Assembly: GCA_964569085.1 (NCBI GenBank) | Contig: CAZMTA010000019.1 | Coordinates: 7,649 to 71,648 of the forward strand | DNA: 64,000 nt | Direction: 5' to 3' | From: JAJCZZ01 sp964569085 | Lineage (GTDB): Bacteria > Gemmatimonadota > Gemmatimonadetes > Longimicrobiales > Gaopeijiaceae | In this document: piece after piece, positions 7,504 through 14,381 of the stretch | How the letters are laid out: every line of letters begins with the position of its first letter | Numbering within the stretch: the stretch's first letter is position 1 | Program-made: the position numbers and the translations under genes | Notes under the pieces: model-generated | The model's database searches: none | The model's input: the letters and a program-made list of their open reading frames with translations, nothing else | Told to the model about the DNA's origin: nothing

Positions 7504-9129
7504 TCAGGAGCGGCGGCCCGAGGCGGGCGCGGGGTCCCGGGGCTGCTCGTCGAAGTACGTGAGGTCCCGGTCCTCGCCCATGCTCCGCTGGAGGGCCCAC
7601 TCCGAGTCGAAGAGGATCATGGGCAGGCCGTCCGTGTCCTCCACGAGCCGGCGCCCGTAGGCCGAGGCCGTCTTCTGGATGGCCTTCTCGGGGCCCCGCA
7701 CCCAGCGGGCGCAGTGGAAGGGGAGCATCTCCAGGCGCGCCTCCACCCCGTACTCCCGCTCCAGGCGGTCCACCAGGACGTCGAACTGGAGCTTTCCCAC
7801 GGCGCCCACGATGGGGACCGGTCCGGTGATGGAGGGCGCGAAGAGGAGGAGGATGGTCCCCTCCTCGGCCAGGTGTTCGAGGCCCCGGTCCAGGTGCTTC
7901 CGGCGCAGCGGGTCGTCCAGGTGGATCCGGGCGAAGTGCTCCGGGCTGAAGCGGGGCACGCCCGGGTATTCCATCCGGGCGCCCAGCGCCACCGTGTCCC
8001 CGACCCGGAGGCTGCCCCGGTCGTGGAGGCCCACCACGTCGCCGGCCACGGCCGCCGTCTCGCTCCGGGTCCGCTCCCGGGCCATGAACTCCTGGGGCTC
8101 GGCCAGGCGGAGGGAGCGGCCGGTGCGGGACACGGTGGCCTCCTCCCCGGCCTCGAAGCGGCCGGAGCAGATGCGCACGAAGGCCACGCGGTCCCGGTGC
8201 TTCGGGTCCATGTTGGCCTGCACCTTGAAGACGAAGCCGCTGAAGGGCTCCTGGACCGGATCCACGACGCCCCGGTCGCTCTCCCGGGGCACCGGGGGCG
8301 GGGCCGCCCCGAGGAAGCTCTCCAGGAAGACGTCGACGCCGAAGTTGGTGAGGGCGCTGCCGAAGTAGACCGGGCTCGCCTCCCCCCGGTCCACGGCCTC
8401 CCAGTCGGGGGCCTCGCCGGCCACCTCCAGGAGCTCGATCTCCTCGGAGAGGGCGGCCACCCCGTCCTCGCCCAGGAGCTCCACCAGGCGGGGGTCGTCC
8501 AGGGGCATGGTGGTGGCGTCGGGGCGGGACTGGCCGTGGTCCTCCCCCTTCTCGTACAGCCGGACCTCGCTCCGGGCCCGGTCGTAGACGCCCACCAGCT
8601 TCCCCTGCTTGCGCACCGGCCAGGTGGCCACGAAGCAGCGGATGCCCAGGTCGTTCTGGACGTCGTCGATGAGGCCCAGGGGGTCCGTGCCCACCCGGTC
8701 GCACTTGTTGACGAAGGTGAAGATGGGGAGCCGGCGCCGCTTGCAGACGCTGAACAGCTTCTGCGTCTGGGCCTCCACGCCCTTCCGGTTGTCCAGGAGC
8801 ATGATGGCCGAGTCCGCGGCCGTGAGCGCCCGGTACGTGTCCTCGGAGAAGTCCTGGTGGCCAGGGGTGTCCAGGAGGTTGATCCGGAATCCCTGGTAGT
8901 CGAAGTGGATCACCGAGGCGGTGATGGAGATGCCGCGCTCCTGCTCCATGTCGAGCCAGTCCGAGGTGGCGTGCCGCTGGGCCTTCCGCGCCTTCACCGA
9001 GCCCGCCAGGTGGATGGCCCCTCCGTAGAGGAGGAGCTTCTCCGTGAGCGTGGTCTTCCCGGCGTCCGGGTGGCTGATGATGGCGAAGGTGCGCCGGCGG
9101 GCGATCTCGCTCTGGAGGGCGTCGGACAT
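7504..9129 (-). CDS. prfC: Peptide chain release factor 3 (RF3)
   Basis: This 541-residue translational GTPase recycles RF1 and RF2 from the ribosome after termination. The G domain shows G1 His-Pro-Asp-Ala-Gly-Lys-Thr-Thr (20-27), the switch region with Glu-Gln-Glu-Arg-Gly-Ile-Ser-Ile, G3 Asp-Thr-Pro-Gly-His-Gln-Asp-Phe and G4 Asn-Lys-Cys-Asp. The sequence is colinear with RF3 through to the C-terminal domain, and the length (about 530 in E. coli) fits. The ATG at 9127-9129 (Met-Ser-Asp-Ala-Leu) matches the family N terminus. A start at 9240 would add 37 Pro/Ala-rich residues and is rejected. It is divergent from folB. Confidence 0.95.
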   Translation of the reverse strand: MSDALQSEIARRRTFAIISHPDAGKTTLTEKLLLYGGAIHLAGSVKARKAQRHATSDWLDMEQERGISITASVIHFDYQGFRINLLDTPGHQDFSEDTYRALTAADSAIMLLDNRKGVEAQTQKLFSVCKRRRLPIFTFVNKCDRVGTDPLGLIDDVQNDLGIRCFVATWPVRKQGKLVGVYDRARSEVRLYEKGEDHGQSRPDATTMPLDDPRLVELLGEDGVAALSEEIELLEVAGEAPDWEAVDRGEASPVYFGSALTNFGVDVFLESFLGAAPPPVPRESDRGVVDPVQEPFSGFVFKVQANMDPKHRDRVAFVRICSGRFEAGEEATVSRTGRSLRLAEPQEFMARERTRSETAAVAGDVVGLHDRGSLRVGDTVALGARMEYPGVPRFSPEHFARIHLDDPLRRKHLDRGLEHLAEEGTILLLFAPSITGPVPIVGAVGKLQFDVLVDRLEREYGVEARLEMLPFHCARWVRGPEKAIQKTASAYGRRLVEDTDGLPMILFDSEWALQRSMGEDRDLTYFDEQPRDPAPASGRRS

Positions 9130-9311
9130 CCGGGGGGCCTGCGAAGGGGGTGGCGCGGCGAAGCCCGGCGGAGCCGCCGGGGCGTCGTCGCTACTCCCCA
9201 CGGCGGGGCGTGTTCCTCGGAGAGCGCGGCCCGCGTCCACGCCGACTGGGGGCGGAGCCGGCCCATCCGGCGGTGCGGGCGGGGCTGGACCGGGGGGAGC
9301 CCGGGCCCGGC

Positions 9312-9340
9312 TTGTAGACCGCCCGCCGATGCGGTAGCGT
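9312..9340 (+). promoter_or_regulatory. Candidate promoter of the folB-folKP operon
   Basis: TTGTAG (9312-9317) and TAGCGT (9335-9340) are separated by 17 bases and lie about 55 bases before the folB GTG. The rest of the 266-base divergent region is G+C-rich, with no other clear signal. Confidence 0.35.
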
Positions 9341-9395
9341 GCGGGCCGGTCCGGCGCGCTCGGCCCGGCCGCTCCCCCGGTCCTGGAGGTCCGCC

Positions 9396-9785
9396 GTGAC
9401 GCAGTCGCCCATCCCCGACGCTCCCCGGGCCTCCCTCCACGTCCGGGGCGTGCGCTTCGACGTGCGCCTGGGCGTCACCGAGGAGGAGCGGGCCGTCCCC
9501 CAGGCGGTCGAGGTCGACGTGCTCGTCCGGTTCGAGGCCGAGCCCGCCGCCACCGGGTCGGACCAGGTCGAGGACACGGTGGACTACGCCGGCATGGTGG
9601 CCCGGATGCGCGAGGCGCTGTCCGGCCGGGAGTTCGCGCTGGTGGAGCGGCTCGGCCGGGTCCTCCTGGACGCCGTGCGGGTCGGGGTGGACGCCGACCA
9701 CGGCGTGGAGGTGCGGGTCCGGAAGGTGGACCCCCCGGTCCCCGAGATCACCGGCGGCGCCGAGTTCGTCCTCCGCGACGGCTGA
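9396..9785 (+). CDS. folB: Dihydroneopterin aldolase
   Basis: This 129-residue enzyme converts 7,8-dihydroneopterin to 6-hydroxymethyl-dihydropterin and glycolaldehyde in folate synthesis. It follows the FolB pattern: an N-terminal Val-Arg-Gly-Val-Arg-Phe-Asp-Val-Arg-Leu-Gly-Val-Thr-Glu-Glu-Glu-Arg, then Val-Asp-Tyr-Ala-Gly (the family's active-site Tyr region), then Leu-Val-Glu-Arg-Leu-Gly, and a C-terminal Val-Arg-Lys-Val-Asp-Pro-Pro-Val-Pro, where the Lys is the conserved catalytic one. The GTG start is preceded by GGAGG at good spacing. Its stop overlaps the next start (TGATG), so it is coupled to folK-folP. Confidence 0.92.
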   Translation: MTQSPIPDAPRASLHVRGVRFDVRLGVTEEERAVPQAVEVDVLVRFEAEPAATGSDQVEDTVDYAGMVARMREALSGREFALVERLGRVLLDAVRVGVDADHGVEVRVRKVDPPVPEITGGAEFVLRDG

Positions 9786-11164
9786 TGCGGGTCGTCCTCG
9801 GCCTGGGCAGCAACCTGGGAGACCGCGCCCGCCACCTGAAGCGGGCGGTGACCCGGCTGGTCCACGGGCCCGATCCCGTCCTCGTCGACGCCCGCCTGGC
9901 CCGGGTCTACACGTCGCCGGCGCTGGTGCCGCCCGGGGCTCCCGAGAGCTGGGACCGGCCCTACCTGAACACGGCGCTTTCCGGCGACGTCGCTCTGGCC
10001 CCCGACGCCCTCCTGGCCCGGATCAAGGCGTTGGAGGTGGAGCTGGGACGCCGTCCCTCGGAGCGGTGGGCGCCCCGCCCGGTGGACATCGACATCCTCT
10101 GGTGGGACGCCGATCCGGTCGCCCGCCCCGGGCTGACGGTGCCCCACCCCGGGGCCCTGGACCGCTCCTTCGTCCTGGAGCCCCTGGCGGACCTCCGCCC
10201 CCAGCTGACGCTGGCGGGCGCCACGGTGGCGGAGCACGCCCGCCGTCGCCGGGCCGAGGAGCCGGAGCCCGCCCGTCCCGATCCCGAGGCAGGACGGCGG
10301 GTGCGCTTCCCCCACCTCATGGGGATCCTCAACGTCACCCCGGACAGCTTCTCCGACGGGGGCCGCTTCCACGACCCAGACGACGCGCTCCGCCGCGCCG
10401 AGGCGATGCTGGACGGCGGCGCCGACACCCTGGACGTGGGGGCCGAGTCCACCCGCCCCGACGGCGCCCCGGTGGGCCCGGCCGAGGAGTGGCGGCGCCT
10501 GGAGCCGGTGCTGGAGGGGCTCGTGGCGCTCCGCCGGACCCGTCCCTTCCGGTTGAGCCTGGACTCGCGGCACCCGGCGGTGGTGCTCCGCGGGCTGGAG
10601 CGGGGGGTGGACGTGGTGAACGACGTCACCGGGTTCCGGGACCCGGCCATGCGGGACGCGGCCCGGGGGAGCGCGGCCGAGCTCGTCTTCATGCACAGCC
10701 TGTCCGTGCCCGTGGTGCGGGGGGAGCGCCTCCCGGCGGAGCGGGACCCGGTGGAAGTCGTGCTGGCGTGGGCCCGGGAGCGCGCCGCCCTCCTCGAGAG
10801 GGAGGGGGTGGACCGGCGCCGTCTGGTCCTGGATCCGGGGATCGGCTTCGGGAAGTCCCCGGAGCAGAGCTGGGCCCTCCTGGAGGGCGTGGAGCGGCTC
10901 CACGCCGTGGGGCTCCCCCTCCTGGTGGGCCACAGCCGGAAGTCCTTCCTGGGGGAGGCCACCGGGCTTCCCGCGCCGGAGCGCGACGAGGCCACGGTGG
11001 CCCTGAGCCTCCAGATGGGGCCCCGGGGCGTGGAGGAGCTGCGGGTGCACGACCCGGCCCTCCACGCCCGCCGGTTCCGCGCCGCCATGGAGGCGCGACC
11101 GGGGCCCTGGGTTCCGGTGGAACCTCAGTCGAGCAGCCTGACCCGCCCGTCCTCCGGGGAGTAG
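9785..11164 (+). CDS. folKP: Fused 6-hydroxymethyldihydropterin pyrophosphokinase / dihydropteroate synthase
   Basis: This 459-residue bifunctional protein joins two consecutive folate steps. HPPK (about 1-155) has Gly-Leu-Gly-Ser-Asn-Leu-Gly-Asp at the start, Tyr-Leu-Asn-Thr-Ala, and the signature Arg-Trp-Ala-Pro-Arg-Pro-Val-Asp-Ile-Asp-Ile-Leu. After a Pro/Arg-rich linker, DHPS starts near residue 177 with Gly-Ile-Leu-Asn-Val-Thr-Pro-Asp-Ser-Phe-Ser-Asp-Gly-Gly, then Gly-Ala-Glu-Ser-Thr-Arg-Pro, Asp-Pro-Gly-Ile-Gly-Phe-Gly-Lys near 347, and Gly-His-Ser-Arg-Lys-Ser-Phe. FolK-FolP fusions are known in plants, fungi and some bacteria, but separate genes are the bacterial norm. The gene overlaps folB and is convergent with the following reductase. 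Confidence 0.95.
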   Translation: MRVVLGLGSNLGDRARHLKRAVTRLVHGPDPVLVDARLARVYTSPALVPPGAPESWDRPYLNTALSGDVALAPDALLARIKALEVELGRRPSERWAPRPVDIDILWWDADPVARPGLTVPHPGALDRSFVLEPLADLRPQLTLAGATVAEHARRRRAEEPEPARPDPEAGRRVRFPHLMGILNVTPDSFSDGGRFHDPDDALRRAEAMLDGGADTLDVGAESTRPDGAPVGPAEEWRRLEPVLEGLVALRRTRPFRLSLDSRHPAVVLRGLERGVDVVNDVTGFRDPAMRDAARGSAAELVFMHSLSVPVVRGERLPAERDPVEVVLAWARERAALLEREGVDRRRLVLDPGIGFGKSPEQSWALLEGVERLHAVGLPLLVGHSRKSFLGEATGLPAPERDEATVALSLQMGPRGVEELRVHDPALHARRFRAAMEARPGPWVPVEPQSSSLTRPSSGE

Positions 11165-11176
11165 GCGTCGCCCCGC

Positions 11177-12226
11177 TCACACCTCGGTCCGGGCCACCCC
11201 GTCCAGCTCCAGGACGAAGTCCCCGCCCAGGAGCTCGGCCGGGGTCCGGAAGCCGGGACGGACGGCGCCGTCCAGCACCCGCGCGGCCACGCGGGCGGCG
11301 GCGTCGGCGGTGACGTCGCGGGCGTCGGGACCGGTCAGGCGCGCCGCGGCGCGTCGCCCGTCGGGGGCCCGCGCCTCCCCGTGGACGGCGATGGCTCCCC
11401 GGGTCCGCGCCCGCTCCGACCGGCCCCCGGGGAGGAGGCGGGCCAGCCGCCCCGGGAGCCCCCCGCCCATCCCACGCTCCACCACCCGGCGCCCCGTCCC
11501 CGTCCCGGCCAGCCACGCCAGCGCGGGTGGAAGGACCACGTACGTCGCCACCGTGGGGATCCCGGTGGTGTGGGGGGCGGTCACCAGGTCCCCCCGCCGG
11601 GCGTGGAGGAGGGCGGAGGGCGGGCCCTCCTCCCCCGGCACCTTCCAGCGGAGGTCCTCGGCCCGGGCGGGCACCAGGGCGCCGTTCCGGCGGACCACCC
11701 ACGGTCCGGGCAGGTCGTGGAGGAGCGTCCCGAGCGTGCCCCCGTCGGTCCGGACGGCCAGGCGGAGCTCCGTGGCTCCGGGGAGTCGGGCCGACAGGTG
11801 CGCGGCCAGGCAGTCGGTGGGCACCACCCCGAAGCCCACCCCGGGCAGGAGCATGACGCCGGCCTCGGCGGCCTCGCCGCTCCGAGCCGCGACGGCCTGG
11901 ACGTCGGACACCTCCGCGGCCAGGTCGAGGTAGTGGGTGCGGGTGCGGAGGCAGGCGTCCAGGAGGGGCGGCCGGGTGCGGGAGAGGGGCGCCGCGCAGT
12001 TCAGCACCACCGCCACGTCGGCCAGCGCCGCGTCCAGCGTGGAGGGGTCGTCGAGGGCCACCACCCGGCCCTCGCACCCCCGGGGCATGGGCGACCGGAA
12101 GAGGCGGGTCGACCGGGCCGCGCGGAGGTGGGGGAGCCCGGACGCGGCGGCGCGCGCCGAGACCAGCGCGCCGGTGAAGCCCGTGACGCCGTAGACGAGG
12201 AGCCGCTCCTTCCCGGCCGGGCTCAC
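11177..12226 (-). CDS. Saccharopine dehydrogenase family (trans-acting enoyl reductase-like) protein
   Basis: This 349-residue protein has an N-terminal Rossmann fold with Gly-Val-Thr-Gly-Phe-Thr-Gly (13-19), followed by Leu-Asn-Cys-Ala-Ala-Pro-Leu and Thr-His-Tyr-Leu-Asp-Leu-Ala-Ala-Glu. This is the pattern of the saccharopine-dehydrogenase-like reductases that act on lipids and polyketides rather than on lysine. The GTG start overlaps the stop of the upstream short-chain dehydrogenase by 4 bases (GTGA), so the two oxidoreductases are translationally coupled and may act on the same lipid-type substrate. The substrate is not evident from sequence. Confidence 0.8.
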   Translation of the reverse strand: MSPAGKERLLVYGVTGFTGALVSARAAASGLPHLRAARSTRLFRSPMPRGCEGRVVALDDPSTLDAALADVAVVLNCAAPLSRTRPPLLDACLRTRTHYLDLAAEVSDVQAVAARSGEAAEAGVMLLPGVGFGVVPTDCLAAHLSARLPGATELRLAVRTDGGTLGTLLHDLPGPWVVRRNGALVPARAEDLRWKVPGEEGPPSALLHARRGDLVTAPHTTGIPTVATYVVLPPALAWLAGTGTGRRVVERGMGGGLPGRLARLLPGGRSERARTRGAIAVHGEARAPDGRRAAARLTGPDARDVTADAAARVAARVLDGAVRPGFRTPAELLGGDFVLELDGVARTEV

Positions 12227-13092
12227 CCCTCCGTGCCGGGGAGCGGGAACTGGCTCCTCACGAAGGCGTCCCACATCCGGTCCGTGAAGAGCGCGCGGAG
12301 GGTGAGGAGCACGGTGGCGGAGAGGGTCACCCGGTAACGCGGCCGGGGGGAGCGGGCCTCCAGGGCGGTCTCGACGACCCGGGCCACGGCGTCGGGGCCG
12401 CCTCCGAGGCGCGCCAGGGGACCCGACCGGTAGGCCTCGCGGGTCACCCGGGCGACCGCCCGGTGGAAGGCGTCGTAGGGGCCTCCCCCCCCGCTCCGCT
12501 CCCGGGCCTCGCCCAGGGCCTCCCCGGCCGTGTCGGCGAACTCGGTCCGGATGAGCCCGGGCTGGATCACCACCACGTCCACCCCGAAGCCCGCCACCTC
12601 CATGCGGAGGGCGTCGGAGAGGGCCTCCACGGCGTGCTTGGTGGCGTGGTACGCCCCGCCCCCGGGAAAGGTGAAGCGACCCCCCATGGAGCTGACGTTC
12701 ACGATCCGGCCGGCGCCGGCGCGGCGCATCCCGGGCAGCACGAGCTGGGCCATGCGGAGCAGGCCGAAGACGTTGGTCTCGAACTGACGGCGCACCAGGT
12801 CGAGGTCCAGCGTCTCCAGCGCGCCGGACTGGCTGTACCCGGCGTTGTTGACGAGCACGCCCACCGCGCCGCTCTCGGCTTCCACCGCCTCCACGGCGGC
12901 CACCATGGAGGCCTCGTCCGTGACGTCCAGGGGAAGGGTGCGGCAGCCGGCCTCCTCCAGGGCGCCCAGCTCCTCGGGACGGCGGGCGGTGGCCCACACC
13001 TCCCAGCCCGCCCGCTGGAGGCGGAGGGCGGTGGCCTTTCCGATGCCCGAGGAGGTGCCGGTGACGAGGACGGATCGGGAGGCGGGGCGCAT
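12223..13092 (-). CDS. Short-chain dehydrogenase/reductase
   Basis: This 289-residue classical SDR has the NAD(P)-binding Thr-Gly-Thr-Ser-Ser-Gly-Ile-Gly (11-18), the structural Asn-Asn-Ala-Gly motif, a catalytic Ser in Val-Ser-Ser-Met-Gly-Gly, and Tyr-His-Ala-Thr-Lys giving the Tyr-x-x-x-Lys pair. A hydrophobic stretch near the C terminus (Leu-Leu-Thr-Leu-Arg-Ala-Leu-Phe) is common in the lipid-modifying SDRs. The ATG at 13092 starts directly before the Rossmann fold, so I rejected the ATG at 13152. It is the first gene of a two-gene unit and is divergent from the DtxR-type regulator, with 227 bases between the starts. Confidence 0.9.
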   Translation of the reverse strand: MRPASRSVLVTGTSSGIGKATALRLQRAGWEVWATARRPEELGALEEAGCRTLPLDVTDEASMVAAVEAVEAESGAVGVLVNNAGYSQSGALETLDLDLVRRQFETNVFGLLRMAQLVLPGMRRAGAGRIVNVSSMGGRFTFPGGGAYHATKHAVEALSDALRMEVAGFGVDVVVIQPGLIRTEFADTAGEALGEARERSGGGGPYDAFHRAVARVTREAYRSGPLARLGGGPDAVARVVETALEARSPRPRYRVTLSATVLLTLRALFTDRMWDAFVRSQFPLPGTEG

Positions 13093-13246
13093 GGATGGTC
13101 TCCGGGAGAGGTCGGCGCGGCCCGGGGGACGGGCGGCCAGCCCGGCCGGCACCGCGGCCCCGTCGCGGGGGCGTCCCCCGGCGACGGTCCGTCAACGTGC
13201 CGACCCGCGGTCGCCCCAACAAGCCGGGCGCGGCCCGCCCCACCCC

Positions 13247-13274
13247 TTGTCCTGGCGCTTCGGGCGCATAGATT
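13247..13274 (+). promoter_or_regulatory. Candidate promoter of the regulator-feoB2 operon
   Basis: TTGTCC (13247-13252) and TAGATT (13269-13274) are separated by 16 bases. The -10 element overlaps a 5-bp palindromic operator (13273-13288), which suits repression by the gene's own product. Confidence 0.5.
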
Positions 13275-13288
13275 TAGTCGAGCCTAAA
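13273..13288. promoter_or_regulatory. DtxR/IdeR-like inverted-repeat operator
   Basis: TTTAG-N6-CTAAA is a perfect 5-bp dyad in an otherwise G+C-rich region. Iron boxes of the DtxR/IdeR family have TTAG and CTAA half sites in this orientation. It overlaps the -10 of a promoter that reads into a DtxR-type regulator 47 bases from its first start codon. Confidence 0.5.
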
Positions 13289-13319
13289 ACAAGTCTCCGG
13301 CCCGCCCTCCGGCGGGTCC

Positions 13320-14381
13320 ATGCACCGAGCGTCCATGCCCGACCCCGTCGTCTCCCTCCTGGTCTTCTTCGGCGCCAGCGCCGTCCTGGCCCTCGTCCTG
13401 TGGCCCCGCCACGGCGTGGTGGCCCGGGTGCGCCGGCTGCTCCGCCTGGACGAGCGCATCCGCCTCGAGGACGCGCTCAAGCACGTGTACATGTGCGAGC
13501 GGCGCGGGCTCGACTGCACCCTGGAGAGCCTGGCGGGGCAGGTCGAGGTCAGCCGGAGCCGGGCCGCCGACCTGCTGGCCGGGCTCGCCGAGATGGGCCT
13601 CGTGCGGAGCGAGGCGCGGGGGCCCGTCCTCACCGAGGAGGGCCGGACCTCGGCGCTCCGCCTCATCCGCACCCACCGGCTGTGGGAGCGTTACCTCGCG
13701 GACCGGACCGGCGTCCCCGCGGCGGACTGGCACGACCAGGCCGAGCGCATGGAGCACACCCTCTCCGGCGAGGAGGCCGAGGCCCTCTCCGCCCGGCTGG
13801 GCCACCCGCGCTGGGATCCCCACGGCGACCCGATCCCCACCGCCTCGGGCGAGCTGCCCCCGGTCCGGGGCACCAGCCTCATGGCCGCGGACGTGGGCCG
13901 CGCGGTGGAGATCGTGCACCTGGAGGACGAGCCCCGGGAGATCTTCCAGCGCCTCGTGGACCGGGGCCTCGCGCCCCGGGAGCGGCTGGACGTGGTGGCG
14001 CGCACCGACGAGGGCGTCACCGTCCACGCCCACGGCGAGACGTGGACGCTGGACCCGGTGGCCGCCCGGAACGTCACGGTCCAGCACCTCCCGGTGGGCG
14101 AGTCCGCCGACGGTCCCCGCCGCACCCTGGCCGAGGCCGACCGGGGCGAGACCGTCCGGGTCGTGGGCCTCACCTCGGCCTGCCAGGGCGCCCAGCGGCG
14201 CCGGCTCCTGGACCTGGGCATCGTCCGGGGGACCACCGTGACCCCCGAGCTGGTCAGCACCTCCGGGGATCCGGTGGCGTACCGCGTCCGGGGCGCGCTG
14301 GTGGCCCTCCGCCGGGAACAGGCCGCCTGGATCGTGGTGGAGTCCGCCGACGCCGACGGCGACGCCGAGGAGGTGGCATGA
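13320..14381 (+). CDS. Membrane-anchored DtxR-type metalloregulator with two FeoA domains
   Basis: This 353-residue protein combines parts not usually seen in one chain. A single hydrophobic helix (about 9-28) comes first. It is followed by an iron-dependent-repressor winged helix (47-108) and the DtxR/MntR metal-binding and dimerisation region (110-180). His119 and the Glu142/Glu145/His146 cluster have the same spacing as MntR ligands His77 and Glu99/Glu102/His103, followed by the family motif Gly-His-Pro-x-x-Asp-Pro-His-Gly-Asp-Pro-Ile-Pro. Two FeoA-like SH3 domains follow (about 186-258 and 268-342). The last base of its coding frame is shared with feoB2 (ATGA). It probably senses Fe or Mn and controls this operon. 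A start at ATG 13335 is possible. Confidence 0.85.
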   Translation: MHRASMPDPVVSLLVFFGASAVLALVLWPRHGVVARVRRLLRLDERIRLEDALKHVYMCERRGLDCTLESLAGQVEVSRSRAADLLAGLAEMGLVRSEARGPVLTEEGRTSALRLIRTHRLWERYLADRTGVPAADWHDQAERMEHTLSGEEAEALSARLGHPRWDPHGDPIPTASGELPPVRGTSLMAADVGRAVEIVHLEDEPREIFQRLVDRGLAPRERLDVVARTDEGVTVHAHGETWTLDPVAARNVTVQHLPVGESADGPRRTLAEADRGETVRVVGLTSACQGAQRRRLLDLGIVRGTTVTPELVSTSGDPVAYRVRGALVALRREQAAWIVVESADADGDAEEVA

